In this document: one piece after another, positions 1 to 8,805 of the stretch | Layout of the letters: the number at the start of each line of letters is the position of its first letter | Numbering within the stretch: the stretch's first letter is position 1 | Assembly (NCBI GenBank): GCA_002703245.1 | Contig: NZTV01000006.1 | Location: 1 to 64,000 of the forward strand | Reading direction: 5' to 3' | DNA from: Microbacterium sp. | GTDB lineage: Bacteria > Actinomycetota > Actinomycetes > Actinomycetales > Microbacteriaceae | DNA: 64,000 nucleotides | Translations under genes and position numbers: made by a program | The notes under the pieces: model-generated | The model's input: the letters and a program-made list of their open reading frames with translations, nothing else | Databases searched by the model: none | Told to the model about the DNA's origin: nothing

Positions 1-1194
1 GGCGCCGCGGGTGCCCGCCGCCTGGAAGCCCGAGAAGAGGATGAGGTTCTTCCCATCCGGCGCGAAGCGCTTGAGATGGTGGAGCACGCGGCCGCCCGTC
101 GCCATTCCACTGGCCGAGATGATGACCTTAGGGGCGGGGTTGGCGGTGAGTTCTTTGGATTCTTCCACTTCGCGCACATAGTGCGCGACCCCGCACGCCG
201 CTTCACACTCGGCGCGTGTCAGGCGATGCTCGTCCATGAAATCGCACATCAGCCCGCTCGCGTTGATCGCCAGCGGGCTGTCGAGGAAGATCGGGATGTC
301 GCGCAGACGGCCTTCGGCGCGCAGCCGGGAAAAATGGTAGAGCAGGGACTGGACGCGGCCCACGGCGAAGGCGGGGATCACCACGGTCCCGCCACGCTTG
401 ACGCACCGTTCGACATGGTCCCCCAGGGTCTTGGTCGGATCGACCTGTTCGTGGCGGCGATCGCCATAGGTGGATTCCACGAGGACATAATCGGCACGGG
501 CAGGTGGCTCGGGATCCTTCATGACTGCGTCGCCATAGCGCCCGACATCACCTGAGAAGAGGATCGTGCGGCCCTTCCAATCGATCTCGATCGAGGCGGC
601 GCCGAGGATGTGGCCGGCGCGATGATAGCGCGCCCTGATGCCGTCCGCGATCGGGTGCCACGCCCCGAACTCGACCGTGCGGAACAGCTGCAGCGCAAGG
701 CGGGCGTCAGCCTGCGTGTAGAGCGGCAGCGCGGGCTGGTGCCTGGAAAAGCCGTGGCGATTGGCGAACTCCGCATCCTTTTCCTGGAGGTGCCCGCTGT
801 CGGGGAGCAGAAGCTCGCACAAAGCTTCGGTCGCCCGGGTGCTGAGGACGGTCCCGTCCCAGTCAAGGCGCGCCATGCGTGGCAGCGCGCCGGAATGATC
901 AAGATGCGCGTGCGTCAGCAGCAACAGGCCGACATCGGCAACCTCGGGCGCGATCGGCGCCCAATTGAGGCGGCGCAAATCCCTCGGACCCTGGAACAGG
1001 CCTGAATCGACCACGACCTGCGTATCGCCGTCGTCCACCAGATAGCGCGACCCTGTCACCGTTTCCGATGCGCCGAGGAACGCGACGCCAAGGCCGTCGG
1101 CAGGTCGCGTGGCGAGGTCGATCCTTGCTTCCCGTTCGAGCAGGTTCACCCCGACATGGCCGCGGGAATGATGCTTTTTCCTTTTCTTGTGCAT
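1..1194 (-). CDS. MBL-fold RNA exonuclease-like metallo-hydrolase (partial)
   Basis: The reading frame runs leftward from an ATG at 1194 and is still open at the window edge, so the C-terminus is missing (398 residues seen). The translation has the beta-lactamase-fold start GASETVTGSRYL, the metal-binding motif LTHAHLDHSG, then FSGDVGRYGD, and near the edge the HHLKRFAPDGKNLILFSGFQ region typical of the beta-CASP/RNA-specificity half. This is the Ysh1/CPSF73-like bacterial family (RNase J relatives, about 450 residues), predicted to use two metal ions to cleave RNA. The N-terminus is very basic (HKKRKKHH). The upstream sequence contains an AGAGGCAGG stretch that may serve as ribosome binding site. 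The family assignment is firm; the substrate is unknown. Confidence 0.85.
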   Translation of the reverse strand, partial: MHKKRKKHHSRGHVGVNLLEREARIDLATRPADGLGVAFLGASETVTGSRYLVDDGDTQVVVDSGLFQGPRDLRRLNWAPIAPEVADVGLLLLTHAHLDHSGALPRMARLDWDGTVLSTRATEALCELLLPDSGHLQEKDAEFANRHGFSRHQPALPLYTQADARLALQLFRTVEFGAWHPIADGIRARYHRAGHILGAASIEIDWKGRTILFSGDVGRYGDAVMKDPEPPARADYVLVESTYGDRRHEQVDPTKTLGDHVERCVKRGGTVVIPAFAVGRVQSLLYHFSRLRAEGRLRDIPIFLDSPLAINASGLMCDFMDEHRLTRAECEAACGVAHYVREVEESKELTANPAPKVIISASGMATGGRVLHHLKRFAPDGKNLILFSGFQAAGTRGA

Positions 1195-1446
1195 GAACTC
1201 TGGCCTGCCTCTCACGCTTATTGTCCTTAGCGCAGCATTGGTGGACGACCAGCGCACGCCTATACGCAAAAGCCGCAGAATGACGGCCGCGTCATGACCA
1301 CTGCGTAACGCCGATAGGGATGGTGAGGTTTGTGAACCAGCCGGCATCGCCTTCTTGGGCGAATGACGGACTTCGGTCTCTACTTATACCTTGCTCCCGG
1401 GACTCGGATCTATGCTCGCAAGACATTGGCGAGAGAAGAGCGGCAT

Positions 1447-1716
1447 ATGGACGGGCATGACCATCGCATGCGCAAGCGTGGAAAGATCGTTTTGATCGGC
1501 TTCCTGCTAGTCGCGGGCTTTTTCCTCATCACCGAGCACACCGCACATTTCCTGGGTGTGTTGCCCTATCTGATCCTGCTCGCCTGTCCGCTCATGCACC
1601 TGTTCATGCATCACGGTCATGGCGGCCATCAGCATGGCCATGACCAGATGCCGGGTGCTGTCCCGACCGGACTGCCTGCGAATTCGAACGAGCGCGTGGA
1701 AGGGGGGCCGCGATGA
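1447..1716 (+). CDS. DUF2933-type small membrane protein, His-rich tail
   Basis: A small protein of 89 residues with a basic N-terminus, two closely spaced hydrophobic segments (IVLIGFLLVAGFFLITEH and the LPYLILLACPLMHLFM region) and a histidine-rich tail (HHGHGGHQHGHD). This matches the DUF2933 family seen next to metal-resistance genes. An upstream in-frame ATG at 1363 exists, but the start at 1447 has the AGAGAAGAG-like ribosome binding site and begins at the conserved MDGHDH. It overlaps the next gene by 4 bases (ATGA), so the two are probably translated together. Metal binding by the tail is inference. Confidence 0.75.
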   Translation: MDGHDHRMRKRGKIVLIGFLLVAGFFLITEHTAHFLGVLPYLILLACPLMHLFMHHGHGGHQHGHDQMPGAVPTGLPANSNERVEGGPR

Positions 1717-2441
1717 CGCATACCGATTATGGCTATGGTCTTTGGGGGCTGGCGCTGGTCAACGCCTCCGTGTTCATCCTATTCGCGTACAGCTTCTTCA
1801 AACCCGCCACCGGGCGCGACTGGCGCAGCTTCGGCGCATTCAGCGCATTCATCGTTGCACTCTTCGCCGAAATGTATGGCTTCCCGCTCACCATCTTCTT
1901 GCTCTCGGGTTGGCTCCAGTCGCATTTCCCCGGCCTCGACTGGTGGAGCCACGATGCCGGCCATCTGCTCGAGATGATGTTCGGCTGGAGGGTCAACCCA
2001 CATTTTGGCCCGTTCCATCTTGCCAGCTTCGTGCTGATCGGCGCGGGCTTCTGGCTGATCTCGGCCGGATGGGCGCCGCTTCACGCAGCCCAGCGCGTTC
2101 ACAAGCCCGCAACGACGGGAATCTATGCCAAGGTTCGCCATCCGCAATATATCGGGTTCATCCTCGTGATGCTCGGATTTCTGCTGCAATGGCCGACGTT
2201 ACTGACGCTCGCCATGTTTCCGGTGTTGGTGGTGATGTATATTCGCCTTGCCCGGCATGAGGAGAAGGCGGCGCTCGCGGAATTTGGCCAGGCATATCGT
2301 GCGTATATGGACCGCGTACCCGCCTTTGTTCCGCGGCTACGTGGTCGGTCGGCTCGTTTCTCCGACTCCAACCCCGCTCGGGGGGAGGCGGCAGGTAAGG
2401 CGATGAGGCCCGAAGAGCAAGCTCCGCCGCGCCGAGGCTGA
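1713..2441 (+). CDS. Isoprenylcysteine carboxylmethyltransferase-family membrane methyltransferase
   Basis: An integral membrane protein of 242 residues with about five hydrophobic segments. The C-terminal half carries the ICMT/PEMT signature: VRHPQYIGFILVMLGF, then LARHEEKAALAEFGQAYRAY and VPAFVPR. These residues bind S-adenosylmethionine at the membrane in the family. Bacterial members are widespread and their substrate is usually unknown; they often travel with DUF2933 proteins near heavy-metal genes, as here. The tail after residue 210 is Arg/Pro-rich and looks less conserved. Translation is coupled to the preceding gene by an ATGA overlap. Confidence 0.82.
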   Translation: MTHTDYGYGLWGLALVNASVFILFAYSFFKPATGRDWRSFGAFSAFIVALFAEMYGFPLTIFLLSGWLQSHFPGLDWWSHDAGHLLEMMFGWRVNPHFGPFHLASFVLIGAGFWLISAGWAPLHAAQRVHKPATTGIYAKVRHPQYIGFILVMLGFLLQWPTLLTLAMFPVLVVMYIRLARHEEKAALAEFGQAYRAYMDRVPAFVPRLRGRSARFSDSNPARGEAAGKAMRPEEQAPPRRG

Positions 2442-2853
2442 GGGGTTGGACGCTTCGCCGCGTATTATATTCGAACGGTGACGCACGCATCAGGCGCGTT
2501 GCACTGCGGTACTTTGATTTGTCGGGAGTAGCTTCACTTGATTTGGCGGATCGCGTGACATGAAATCCGTCGTGGTGCCCCAGAGTCGTCCCTCATCGGA
2601 CCTTCGCGCATCGGCAAATCGTGATGTCAAAAAGCGCCTTCCCTCATCTGCTCTTCACTGGGACGAAGACGTACCAAGGCAGTGGTGGTCACAAGTTCGG
2701 CCGCTCGCCGCCGCCGTTCGCGCACGCCCTCCGCAATTGTCCATGAGCGGGTCGGCGACCCTCCAAGCACCGCCAAGCCGGGCCCGACGGAACCGCGAAC
2801 GGCGTAGCTGACTCAGTCCGGCCCTGCGCCTTTTAGGGTGAGAAAGTAACTGG
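2442..2853. other. Gene-free stretch
   Basis: 412 bases between the methyltransferase gene and the HxlR regulator. Short reading frames in both directions here have unlikely composition and no good ribosome binding site. I see no convincing promoter, repeat or RNA gene. It may be the scar of an earlier rearrangement, but nothing in the sequence proves that. Confidence 0.4.
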
Positions 2854-3195
2854 ATGTGCATCGAGTCAGAAAGACAGCTTTTTCAAGCGATAGACCCTGC
2901 GGCGGCCGACGCGATATTCCATACATTGAGTGCCCGATGGGTGTTGCACATCCTGGTAGCCCTGAGCAAAGACGAGCTGCGATTTACATCCATTCGTCGA
3001 GCCATACCGAAAATCAGCGCTAATGTGCTCACGGTCCGCCTACGGGAATTGGAAGGCGTATCTCTGGTCTCGCGAATGATGTCGCCACCGCCTGAATCCT
3101 ATCAACTCTATGGCTTGGGGCCATTGGCGCATGGTTTGAGACCTGCGCTCCAACATCTGGAGCAATGGAGGACTAAGCTCAGCTTACTCGAATGA
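2854..3195 (+). CDS. HxlR-family winged-helix transcriptional regulator
   Basis: 113 residues, the usual HxlR length. It shows the family pattern: a near N-terminal Cys (residue 2), then LSARWVLHILVAL, RFTSIRRAIPKISANVLTVRLREL (recognition helix region) and a wing followed by YQLYGLGPLAHGLRPAL. HxlR proteins are dimeric winged-helix regulators, some responding to aldehydes or oxidation. The ribosome binding site is weak. The target is not evident; no divergent gene shares its promoter. Odd detail: the usual Gly-Lys-Trp before the first helix is Ala-Arg-Trp here. Confidence 0.8.
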   Translation: MCIESERQLFQAIDPAAADAIFHTLSARWVLHILVALSKDELRFTSIRRAIPKISANVLTVRLRELEGVSLVSRMMSPPPESYQLYGLGPLAHGLRPALQHLEQWRTKLSLLE

Positions 3196-3219
3196 AATGC
3201 AGCGTTTTAGGTCGATGCT

Positions 3220-3684
3220 TTATCGTCGACTGCGTTGAGACCACTCAACAGTGGATTTCCTGCTCCCCCGTGGTTGGCCCCTCGGCAGGAGAACAGCCGC
3301 GATCTCATCGTAGCTGATCGGGTGGACACGGTCGCTCGTGCGGAAACGCGCGATGTCCAACGTGTCGTCGCCGAACGTCACAGCAATCGAGTTTATGAGA
3401 TAGGCTCGCTCCCGGGAGTAGGGCAGCATCCAGATCACTCGTTTTGTCGCGATATTTTGGCGTAGTCTGGTCAGTTTGAGCGTTAGCTGTCGGCTCGGCT
3501 GATCGTTGGATCCGACGGCGAGGACGGTGGTGCCATATAGCCTGGCGGGTTTACGCCACGCCAGTATCTGGTCGATGGTAGCGCCTGCCTCGACCACCGA
3601 ATCGCACCCACTGGCGTATCGGTTATTGATCGCTCCCGACAGTCCGACGCCAATGCTGTCACCGATAACAAGGCACGCGAACAT
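3220..3684 (-). CDS. SGNH/GDSL hydrolase-like protein
   Basis: About 154 residues starting MFACLVIGDSIGVGLSG. It has the block I serine (GDSIGVGL), block III AVGSND, and a C-terminal DRVHPISYDEIA that supplies the Asp and His of the SGNH hydrolase triad, so an esterase/lipase-like active site is plausible. The open frame extends to 3804, but it would then overlap the next gene; the internal ATG at 3684 has a GAGG six bases upstream and starts right before the conserved block. Its C-terminus is Arg/Ser-rich. Substrate unknown. Confidence 0.65.
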   Translation of the reverse strand: MFACLVIGDSIGVGLSGAINNRYASGCDSVVEAGATIDQILAWRKPARLYGTTVLAVGSNDQPSRQLTLKLTRLRQNIATKRVIWMLPYSRERAYLINSIAVTFGDDTLDIARFRTSDRVHPISYDEIAAVLLPRGQPRGSRKSTVEWSQRSRR

Positions 3685-3754
3685 GCACATCCTCGTGTAG
3701 AGAGGCGACTGAGATTGCCGGACGGTACAGAACTTGGAACCAACTCGGCCTTGC

Positions 3755-4078
3755 TTAGTCTTCCATTGCCATAACGTGTGCAGCAAGCGCCGACACGTCG
3801 GCATGGCCTAGGATATAGGATGCACCCGTCTCGGAAAAGAATAGTTTGACGCGCTGCTCTTCTGAGGCGGGGGTAGAGGTCAGCACCGCCACGTCAGAAT
3901 TCTTCCAGAAGGCGTCGACAAAATTTACAAGTTCAGACCAGGCCTTATCACTGTCGTCGTGAACCGTGATGCGCTCTCGCCCACGATAGAGTATCACAAG
4001 AACCGATACCTGCATGACACCTTGAAGCTCGCCCTGTGTACCTACCAATTTATGAACTGTCTCCAGGCTGCTGACCAT
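3755..4078 (-). CDS. Hypothetical protein
   Basis: 107 residues from an ATG at 4078, transcribed with and just before the SGNH-like gene. Composition is that of a small soluble alpha/beta protein (SVLVILYRGRERITVHDD, then WSELVNFVDAFW). I do not recognise a family. The two leftward genes probably form a small operon. Confidence 0.5.
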   Translation of the reverse strand: MVSSLETVHKLVGTQGELQGVMQVSVLVILYRGRERITVHDDSDKAWSELVNFVDAFWKNSDVAVLTSTPASEEQRVKLFFSETGASYILGHADVSALAAHVMAMED

Positions 4079-4232
4079 GCTAAGCCCGACGCCGTTCGAG
4101 ATCGCTGAAAATCGTCTCCAAATTGGAGCAACTTTGCGTGTGTAGTCGATTGATTGCGACTGGTGTAAGTCTCATGGAAACGACGGCCGTGGTCGACTGA
4201 TACGACCAGAGCGGATGGAAGGGTTGTGAACC

Positions 4233-4502
4233 GTGGAACATCTTTCGGCCGCGGAGCTTCAGAATTGGATCGCGCTCTATGCCGCTGCGGGGCTTTGCTG
4301 CGCCCTTGCTCTTATCATGTCCTTGGGTTTCATCACCGTCGAGCTGTGCCGCGAACGGACATGGGAAACGGTCACCACGCCGAGGAACCTGCTCCGGCTC
4401 ATCCCTAAAACCTGGTGGAGATGGCAGAAGCTGTACCTGCTTTCGACCCCTGTTACGCTTGCCATCGTGAGTGCATTCGCCATGACATTGTCTTGGCCTT
4501 AG
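4233..4502 (+). CDS. Small membrane protein, unknown function
   Basis: 89 residues from a GTG start, with two hydrophobic segments (about residues 11-37 and 66-86) separated by a basic loop (ELCRERTWETV...RLIPKTWWRWQK). The layout suggests a hairpin membrane protein with its loop in the cytoplasm. It is convergent with the long gene to its right (stops 15 bases apart). No family recognised; its place beside conjugation accessory genes is the only hint of function. Confidence 0.5.
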   Translation: MEHLSAAELQNWIALYAAAGLCCALALIMSLGFITVELCRERTWETVTTPRNLLRLIPKTWWRWQKLYLLSTPVTLAIVSAFAMTLSWP

Positions 4503-4517
4503 GGCTACGCCCTTCCA

Positions 4518-5816
4518 TCAGGATCGGTAGAACGCTTCGACGATCAGGCGCCAGATTTGTTCATCCTCAACGTCCTTCGGCGTGATTGAAAGAACGGGAG
4601 CGATCTGTTCAAGGCTCCGGCGAGCAGCCAGCTTCGGGATACGTAGCTCGACGCTCGTCTCCTCTAGAGCTTGCACTATGAATCGTCGAATCTCACCAGT
4701 AAGACGCGAGCGCGCTTCGAGGAGGAATTCCGGTCGACAGCTTCCAAGCGGGGTCAGCCGGTCAAAAACTGGCTTCTCAATTGCTAGTTCGATGCCATCT
4801 TGCATGAGGCGGTGCCTCGATCGGAGGAGGGCTCTCAACAAGGTCCTATGGAAATTGCTATCGACCGGTATGAACCTCAGACCCGAATAAATCGGTTGGG
4901 CGTAGGCTCGCAGTGGCGCATAGCCTTGCGCTTCGGGATATTGGCCGATAACGACAATCACCAGATACGGCCCTGTGATCGAGTTATCCCGCACCGATGG
5001 CGACTGGACGCGATTGGCGACTGCGATCGGCTCGGATCCTGCCGGAAAGATCGTGGAGCCTTTGAACGACTTGGCAAAGATCGTGAGAAAGCCTTGGGGT
5101 GCATGGCCGCGCGGCCATCGGCGAGATAGCGCTCGGATGCCTGCGAAGGCCCGCCTGCTGTGAAGCGCGTCGCCGTGAGTCCAGAGAACACGATCGAGTT
5201 CGATTCCAGGGGCAACTTCGATCCTCGCGGCGGCCGCTGCGAGCAGCTTGAACTCCGCGCCGATGGCACGCTCTGACGGCTCCTGATCGCTGGGGACGGC
5301 AATGTTGAGACCGGCATTGGCGATCAGCCTCCAGAGCAGGCGGGCGAGGCGCGGAACGGAAGCACTTCGCGTGCGGTCGTCGCTGGCGTCGTCATCTGGT
5401 CGTTGAGCGAGCTTTTCCGGCGCCGGGCGCAGAACCTCGAAATAGCCGACGGGGGGGTCTGCCGGCGTCTGGGCTCTCCGCGTTTCCGTGATGCGGTTCG
5501 TGGCTTGGTCCCGAAAGAAGGGACAGGACGAAACGTGTTCGGGCCGGTTTGTGCTTGTGAGCCGCCGCAGGTAATAGGTCTCCGCTTCCGACAGGAACGC
5601 GGGTGTCAAAATGGGTGGTGCCTGTTTGGTGCCACGGCAGTTGCAGGCAATCCACTTCGAGCCGATACGCGCCTGCTGCACCAACGTGATGCCGGCCTCT
5701 TCGTCATGTCGGGATCCTTTACCGATGTACCAGCGCACGAGAGCCGCCCGAAGGGGGAGCGGAAGGGGGATGCGAGCGGCGTCAAGTCCGTCGCTATGGC
5801 GATCAATCAACCACAT
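4518..5816 (-). CDS. Hypothetical plasmid protein with Cys-rich N-terminal part
   Basis: 432 residues. The N-terminal 130 residues carry a CNC pair (WIACNCRG) and HVSSCPFFRDQ, which could form a zinc site; the remainder alternates hydrophobic strands (GPYLVIVVIGQYPE) and helices. The overall plan, with a short Cys motif, a Tyr-Leu-Arg-Arg segment, a CPF motif and a long C-terminal domain, recalls DUF1173 proteins of conjugative plasmids, but I am not certain of that link. ATG at 5816 with only a weak ribosome binding site. It is divergent from the lytic transglycosylase gene. Confidence 0.55.
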   Translation of the reverse strand: MWLIDRHSDGLDAARIPLPLPLRAALVRWYIGKGSRHDEEAGITLVQQARIGSKWIACNCRGTKQAPPILTPAFLSEAETYYLRRLTSTNRPEHVSSCPFFRDQATNRITETRRAQTPADPPVGYFEVLRPAPEKLAQRPDDDASDDRTRSASVPRLARLLWRLIANAGLNIAVPSDQEPSERAIGAEFKLLAAAAARIEVAPGIELDRVLWTHGDALHSRRAFAGIRALSRRWPRGHAPQGFLTIFAKSFKGSTIFPAGSEPIAVANRVQSPSVRDNSITGPYLVIVVIGQYPEAQGYAPLRAYAQPIYSGLRFIPVDSNFHRTLLRALLRSRHRLMQDGIELAIEKPVFDRLTPLGSCRPEFLLEARSRLTGEIRRFIVQALEETSVELRIPKLAARRSLEQIAPVLSITPKDVEDEQIWRLIVEAFYRS

Positions 5817-5927
5817 GGACTAACCTGTCGAAGCGGGTTTCGATCCGATCGTCCCTGAAGCGTTCAGGATTGACAACAATATTCGCCCTGACCTCCACTC
5901 CCCATGAGCACGGCTAGGAGGTGCGAA

Positions 5928-6908
5928 ATGAGATCAATCTTGCTCGTGGCGGTCGCCCTATCCGTTGCCTTTCATGGCTCGGAAGCCGGTGCCAGCCAAA
6001 AAGGCAGGGAGCGCAGGTCGGTGGAGGTGATCGTGATGGGGACGGAGCCAGCGCCGAGGGGATCTGCTGTCGATGCCACAGCTCCGCGCGCAGAGGATAA
6101 CGGAGGCAATCGTCAAGTGACGGCTTCCAATTCGCTTCCTACGGCATTTCGGACCCATGACCTGAGCAGGCGTTGGGTCGCCTTTGAGATGGCGAACAGC
6201 TTCGCTGCGGCGACAGCGCAAACCGATCCCAATGACCAGGATCCCTTTGCGCATGTAGGAGTCGCGTCAACTGCGCCTCTTCAGTCGCAGGACGCCGTGT
6301 CATTCACTTCCCCAATAGCAATCCCAGGTTGGATGCGCGAGGGTGTGGTCTTCTCGAGTGTTCCAACGAGTAGTGCGCCGGGCTGCGCCCCAAGCGGCTA
6401 TCGACCGGCGAGTTTCCTTGATTCCCGCACCGAATATAGACGATCCGGATACTATGAGATGATGAGCAGCATCGCTTGTGAGTACGGCATTCCGGTCGGC
6501 CTCTTCGATGCGATGATCATCCGGGAGAGCGGTTACAAGGCAGGGATCTATTCGCCAAAGAACGCTTTCGGATTGACGCAGCTCATGCCCGGCACGGCCG
6601 CCGACCTTGGAGTCAATCGCTACGACGTCGAGCAGAATCTGCGAGGCGGGGCGCGATACCTCCGGCAGCAGCTCGATCGCTTCGGACAGGTCCACCTGGC
6701 TCTTGCAGCCTATAATGCCGGACCGAGCCGCGTGAGGGACGGGATGCTGCCGCGGATCGCCGAGACCCAGGCCTATGTCGATAACGTGCTTCTAAATTGG
6801 CGACGTTTGGCGGCGCTGCCGCCGCGGGCGACGGTCCAGGTCATGTCGGAGCTCGCTGCCGTGCGGCAGCAGCACAGAGCCCGAAGGGTAACAGTTTTTT
6901 CGTACTAG
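5928..6908 (+). CDS. Lytic transglycosylase (SLT domain), VirB1-like
   Basis: 326 residues: an N-terminal signal peptide (MRSILLVAVALSVAFHG), a low-complexity linker, and a C-terminal SLT domain. The catalytic Glu200 lies in IIRESGY; AFGLTQLMPGTA and LALAAYNAGPSRV complete the family signature. It cleaves peptidoglycan glycan strands with formation of 1,6-anhydro ends, opening the wall for the conjugation channel. The start at 5928 has a strong AGGAGGTGCGAA leader, so the ATG 24 bases upstream is not used. It lies 1.5 kb ahead of the tra operon but is separated from it by two leftward genes. Confidence 0.88.
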   Translation: MRSILLVAVALSVAFHGSEAGASQKGRERRSVEVIVMGTEPAPRGSAVDATAPRAEDNGGNRQVTASNSLPTAFRTHDLSRRWVAFEMANSFAAATAQTDPNDQDPFAHVGVASTAPLQSQDAVSFTSPIAIPGWMREGVVFSSVPTSSAPGCAPSGYRPASFLDSRTEYRRSGYYEMMSSIACEYGIPVGLFDAMIIRESGYKAGIYSPKNAFGLTQLMPGTAADLGVNRYDVEQNLRGGARYLRQQLDRFGQVHLALAAYNAGPSRVRDGMLPRIAETQAYVDNVLLNWRRLAALPPRATVQVMSELAAVRQQHRARRVTVFSY

Positions 6909-7483
6909 GCGAGAAGCGGATCGAGCAAGTCCGTGGCCATCGTCGACATCCACAAGAGCAGGCTGAGGGTGGAAATCTGAGCGAGTTGTACCCGCCGAGC
7001 CATCACGGCACTGACCTCCTTGACTAGCTTCTCAACTACCGCTTGTCGTAGCGGCCCGGCCCACTCCTTGCGTACCTCTGTGCCATCCATCCCTTCGATT
7101 TCGTCGAGCGCCGCCACGAGCATCGCCGGGAGGCCTTTGAATAACTCGGCGAGCATCACAAGCGAGGTTTGGAAGCGCTCGTCGAGGAAGAGGGCTGGAT
7201 CACTGTAGGTCTCGATCGCGATCATGGCTTGCACGATGTTGATGTCCAGGGCGGCCAAAACCTGCTGGAGTTCATACACGAACATCGGCGCGCGCTTAGC
7301 GGGATCACTGTGAAGTAGGAGACCGAGACGCGTTTTGCTGATGCCGGTCTTCAGCGCCAGCTTGCGTTGGCCTACATTCTGTTCAGACATTGCTTCGAGG
7401 ATCAGCGGGATGAAGTCCCACTGCTCGACCCTGGCCGGAACGCAGCCATCGTCGGAAGCTTCGATATGGGCAAGCGATGACAA
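6905..7483 (-). CDS. HTH regulator-like protein
   Basis: About 192 residues, with a helix-turn-helix-like segment (GQRKLALKTGISKTRLGLLL) followed by a helical region, and a long helical C-terminal half (LVMLAELFKGLPAMLVAALDEI). The start is uncertain: TTG at 7483 is preceded by AAAAGGGGG at good spacing; a TTG at 7543 would add 20 residues with a poor leader. It overlaps the end of the transglycosylase gene by 4 bases (convergent). Candidate regulator of the tra operon and a possible binder of the dyads at 8210-8292; that role is inference. Confidence 0.55.
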   Translation of the reverse strand: MSSLAHIEASDDGCVPARVEQWDFIPLILEAMSEQNVGQRKLALKTGISKTRLGLLLHSDPAKRAPMFVYELQQVLAALDINIVQAMIAIETYSDPALFLDERFQTSLVMLAELFKGLPAMLVAALDEIEGMDGTEVRKEWAGPLRQAVVEKLVKEVSAVMARRVQLAQISTLSLLLWMSTMATDLLDPLLA

Positions 7484-7584
7484 GTCATGGCCCCCTTTTG
7501 CACGCAAGGCCTGAAACGAAACACACAGGCAGTGACTTAGCAAGCCTCTGCATTTTGTGCGCCTGCAGCAAAAGCCAGCAGCAA

Positions 7585-8049
7585 CTATCTTAGCGGGACT
7601 ATCTTGTCGTTACCCAGTTCTTCGCTGATCGCAGATTTTCGTGGCGGATTATCTGTGCCCTCCAATCCCAGTCGCTCAAGAACGCGCGCAGCTTTCTGGC
7701 CGACCACGTAGTGGAAGAGCATGATCGAAAGTGTGTCCCCCAAGCTTATTTCGGACCCAAGCCCCTCAGAGATGAGCTTCTTTACTGCATCCAGGCTGTC
7801 GGCACTTGATCTGGTGATGGTCAGATCGATTCGAATGTCGCCTGTTGTAGGGATCGCCGACAGATGCTCCCGGATTGTTTCAGGTGCATGGTCCTCCAGC
7901 GCACACGGCAACCCGATCCGATCGGAAACCAGATTTCCGAGGGTCTGATAGCACCTGGTTTCGTTCGAACGCAGGCGCAGGCTCTCCGTCGTCAAATTGA
8001 AGAAATGCTCCGATATGTCGAGCGCGAGGGTGCACTGATCTCCTGTCAT
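7585..8049 (-). CDS. Hypothetical protein in tra regulatory position
   Basis: 154 residues with ATG at 8049 preceded by AGGTG. It is divergent from the pilin gene across a 377-base region that contains the dyad array. The sequence is mixed alpha/beta (LALDISEHFFNLTTESLRLRSNET, then DIRIDLTITRSSADSLDAVKKL). I do not recognise the family. Its position suggests a regulatory or accessory transfer role, without proof. It probably shares a transcript with the HTH gene downstream. Confidence 0.5.
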   Translation of the reverse strand: MTGDQCTLALDISEHFFNLTTESLRLRSNETRCYQTLGNLVSDRIGLPCALEDHAPETIREHLSAIPTTGDIRIDLTITRSSADSLDAVKKLISEGLGSEISLGDTLSIMLFHYVVGQKAARVLERLGLEGTDNPPRKSAISEELGNDKIVPLR

Positions 8050-8209
8050 GGCACCTGCACCTGGCTATCCTCCATCCTTAGCTGTGGTTCGATAACGTAG
8101 ACACGATTAAGCCGGGCTGACGGGATCCCCCCGAATCCGGTTAGCGATTCTAACTTCGCCCGTCATTGATCGCAATTAGAGGCGCGGACGCCGAATCAAA
8201 AATTCGTCT

Positions 8210-8292
8210 GCCCCGAGAAATGGGGCGGCGTGCCCCAGATAGTGGGGCGAGCTGCCCCGCATGCCGGGGCGCGCCGCCCCGGCCATCGGGGC
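8210..8292. promoter_or_regulatory. Four 17-bp GCCCC-N7-GGGGC dyads with 22-bp period
   Basis: Four perfect inverted repeats of the form GCCCC-N7-GGGGC at 8210-8226, 8232-8248, 8254-8270 and 8276-8292. Their starts are exactly 22 bases apart (5-base spacers GGCGT, GAGCT, GCGCC). The N7 cores differ (GAGAAAT, AGATAGT, GCATGCC, GGCCATC), so only the arms are conserved. The array lies 160 bases upstream of the leftward gene starting at 8049 and 134 bases upstream of the pilin start. Two-turn spacing puts all sites on one DNA face, as expected for a multi-site operator. An origin iteron role is an alternative. Confidence 0.7.
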
Positions 8293-8426
8293 AGGGTCCG
8301 ATCAGACTCACATAAAATTCGTTTGCGAGACCGTGCCGTCGGGAACTGCGTTGCCGCCGATCGCTCGCCGGGACCACCCTTCAATTGGGCGCGGGTCAGT
8401 CGCGTTCCGTTTGAAGGGAAACTCTC

Positions 8427-8747
8427 ATGCAGTCTGTCATAAAGTACAGCGGTCGTGCGGAGCTGGCGATCTTCGCTTTGGTCGCACTCGCGTTCGCGCT
8501 CCTGCTCTTTGCCGGCCCGGCCCTCGCCGGTGCCGACACGACGTTCGATACGGCGCTCACGAAGTTCACCGACTTCCTCGAAGGGTCGGGCGGCAAGATC
8601 ATCACCGTCCTGTCGCTCGCGGGCGGCATCGTCGCGTTGGCCTCAGGCCGCTTCTCGATGGGCCAGATCGCCATTCCTGTCGGCGTCGGTGTGGGTGCCG
8701 GGACCGGCATTCCGATCGTCACCTCCACCGTCACGGCAACAATCTGA
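8427..8747 (+). CDS. traA: F-type conjugative pilin (TraA-like)
   Basis: 106 residues with a long leader: a basic start, a hydrophobic stretch (LAIFALVALAFALLLFAG) and a likely cleavage after PALAGA. The mature part has two hydrophobic helices (IITVLSLAGGIVALASG and IAIPVGVGVGAGTGIP) with a small polar turn, the standard layout of the VirB2/TraA pilin family. First gene of the transfer operon; leader GAAGGGAAACTCTC before ATG. The S26-type peptidase encoded downstream could process it. Assignment rests on layout and position more than on sequence identity. Confidence 0.8.
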   Translation: MQSVIKYSGRAELAIFALVALAFALLLFAGPALAGADTTFDTALTKFTDFLEGSGGKIITVLSLAGGIVALASGRFSMGQIAIPVGVGVGAGTGIPIVTSTVTATI

Positions 8748-8805
8748 ACAGTCCAAGGGTCGGCCGGAATAGCAGATCCGGTCGGCCTGCGGGGAGGGTG
8801 GTGAT

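Noticed and set aside
2560-2811. 83-residue frame between methyltransferase and HxlR genes
   Set aside because: No ribosome binding site, Arg/Ser/Pro-rich chance composition.
8210-8292. Dyad array as a CRISPR array
   Set aside because: Period of 22 bp is too short, spacers are 5 bp, and no cas genes are present.
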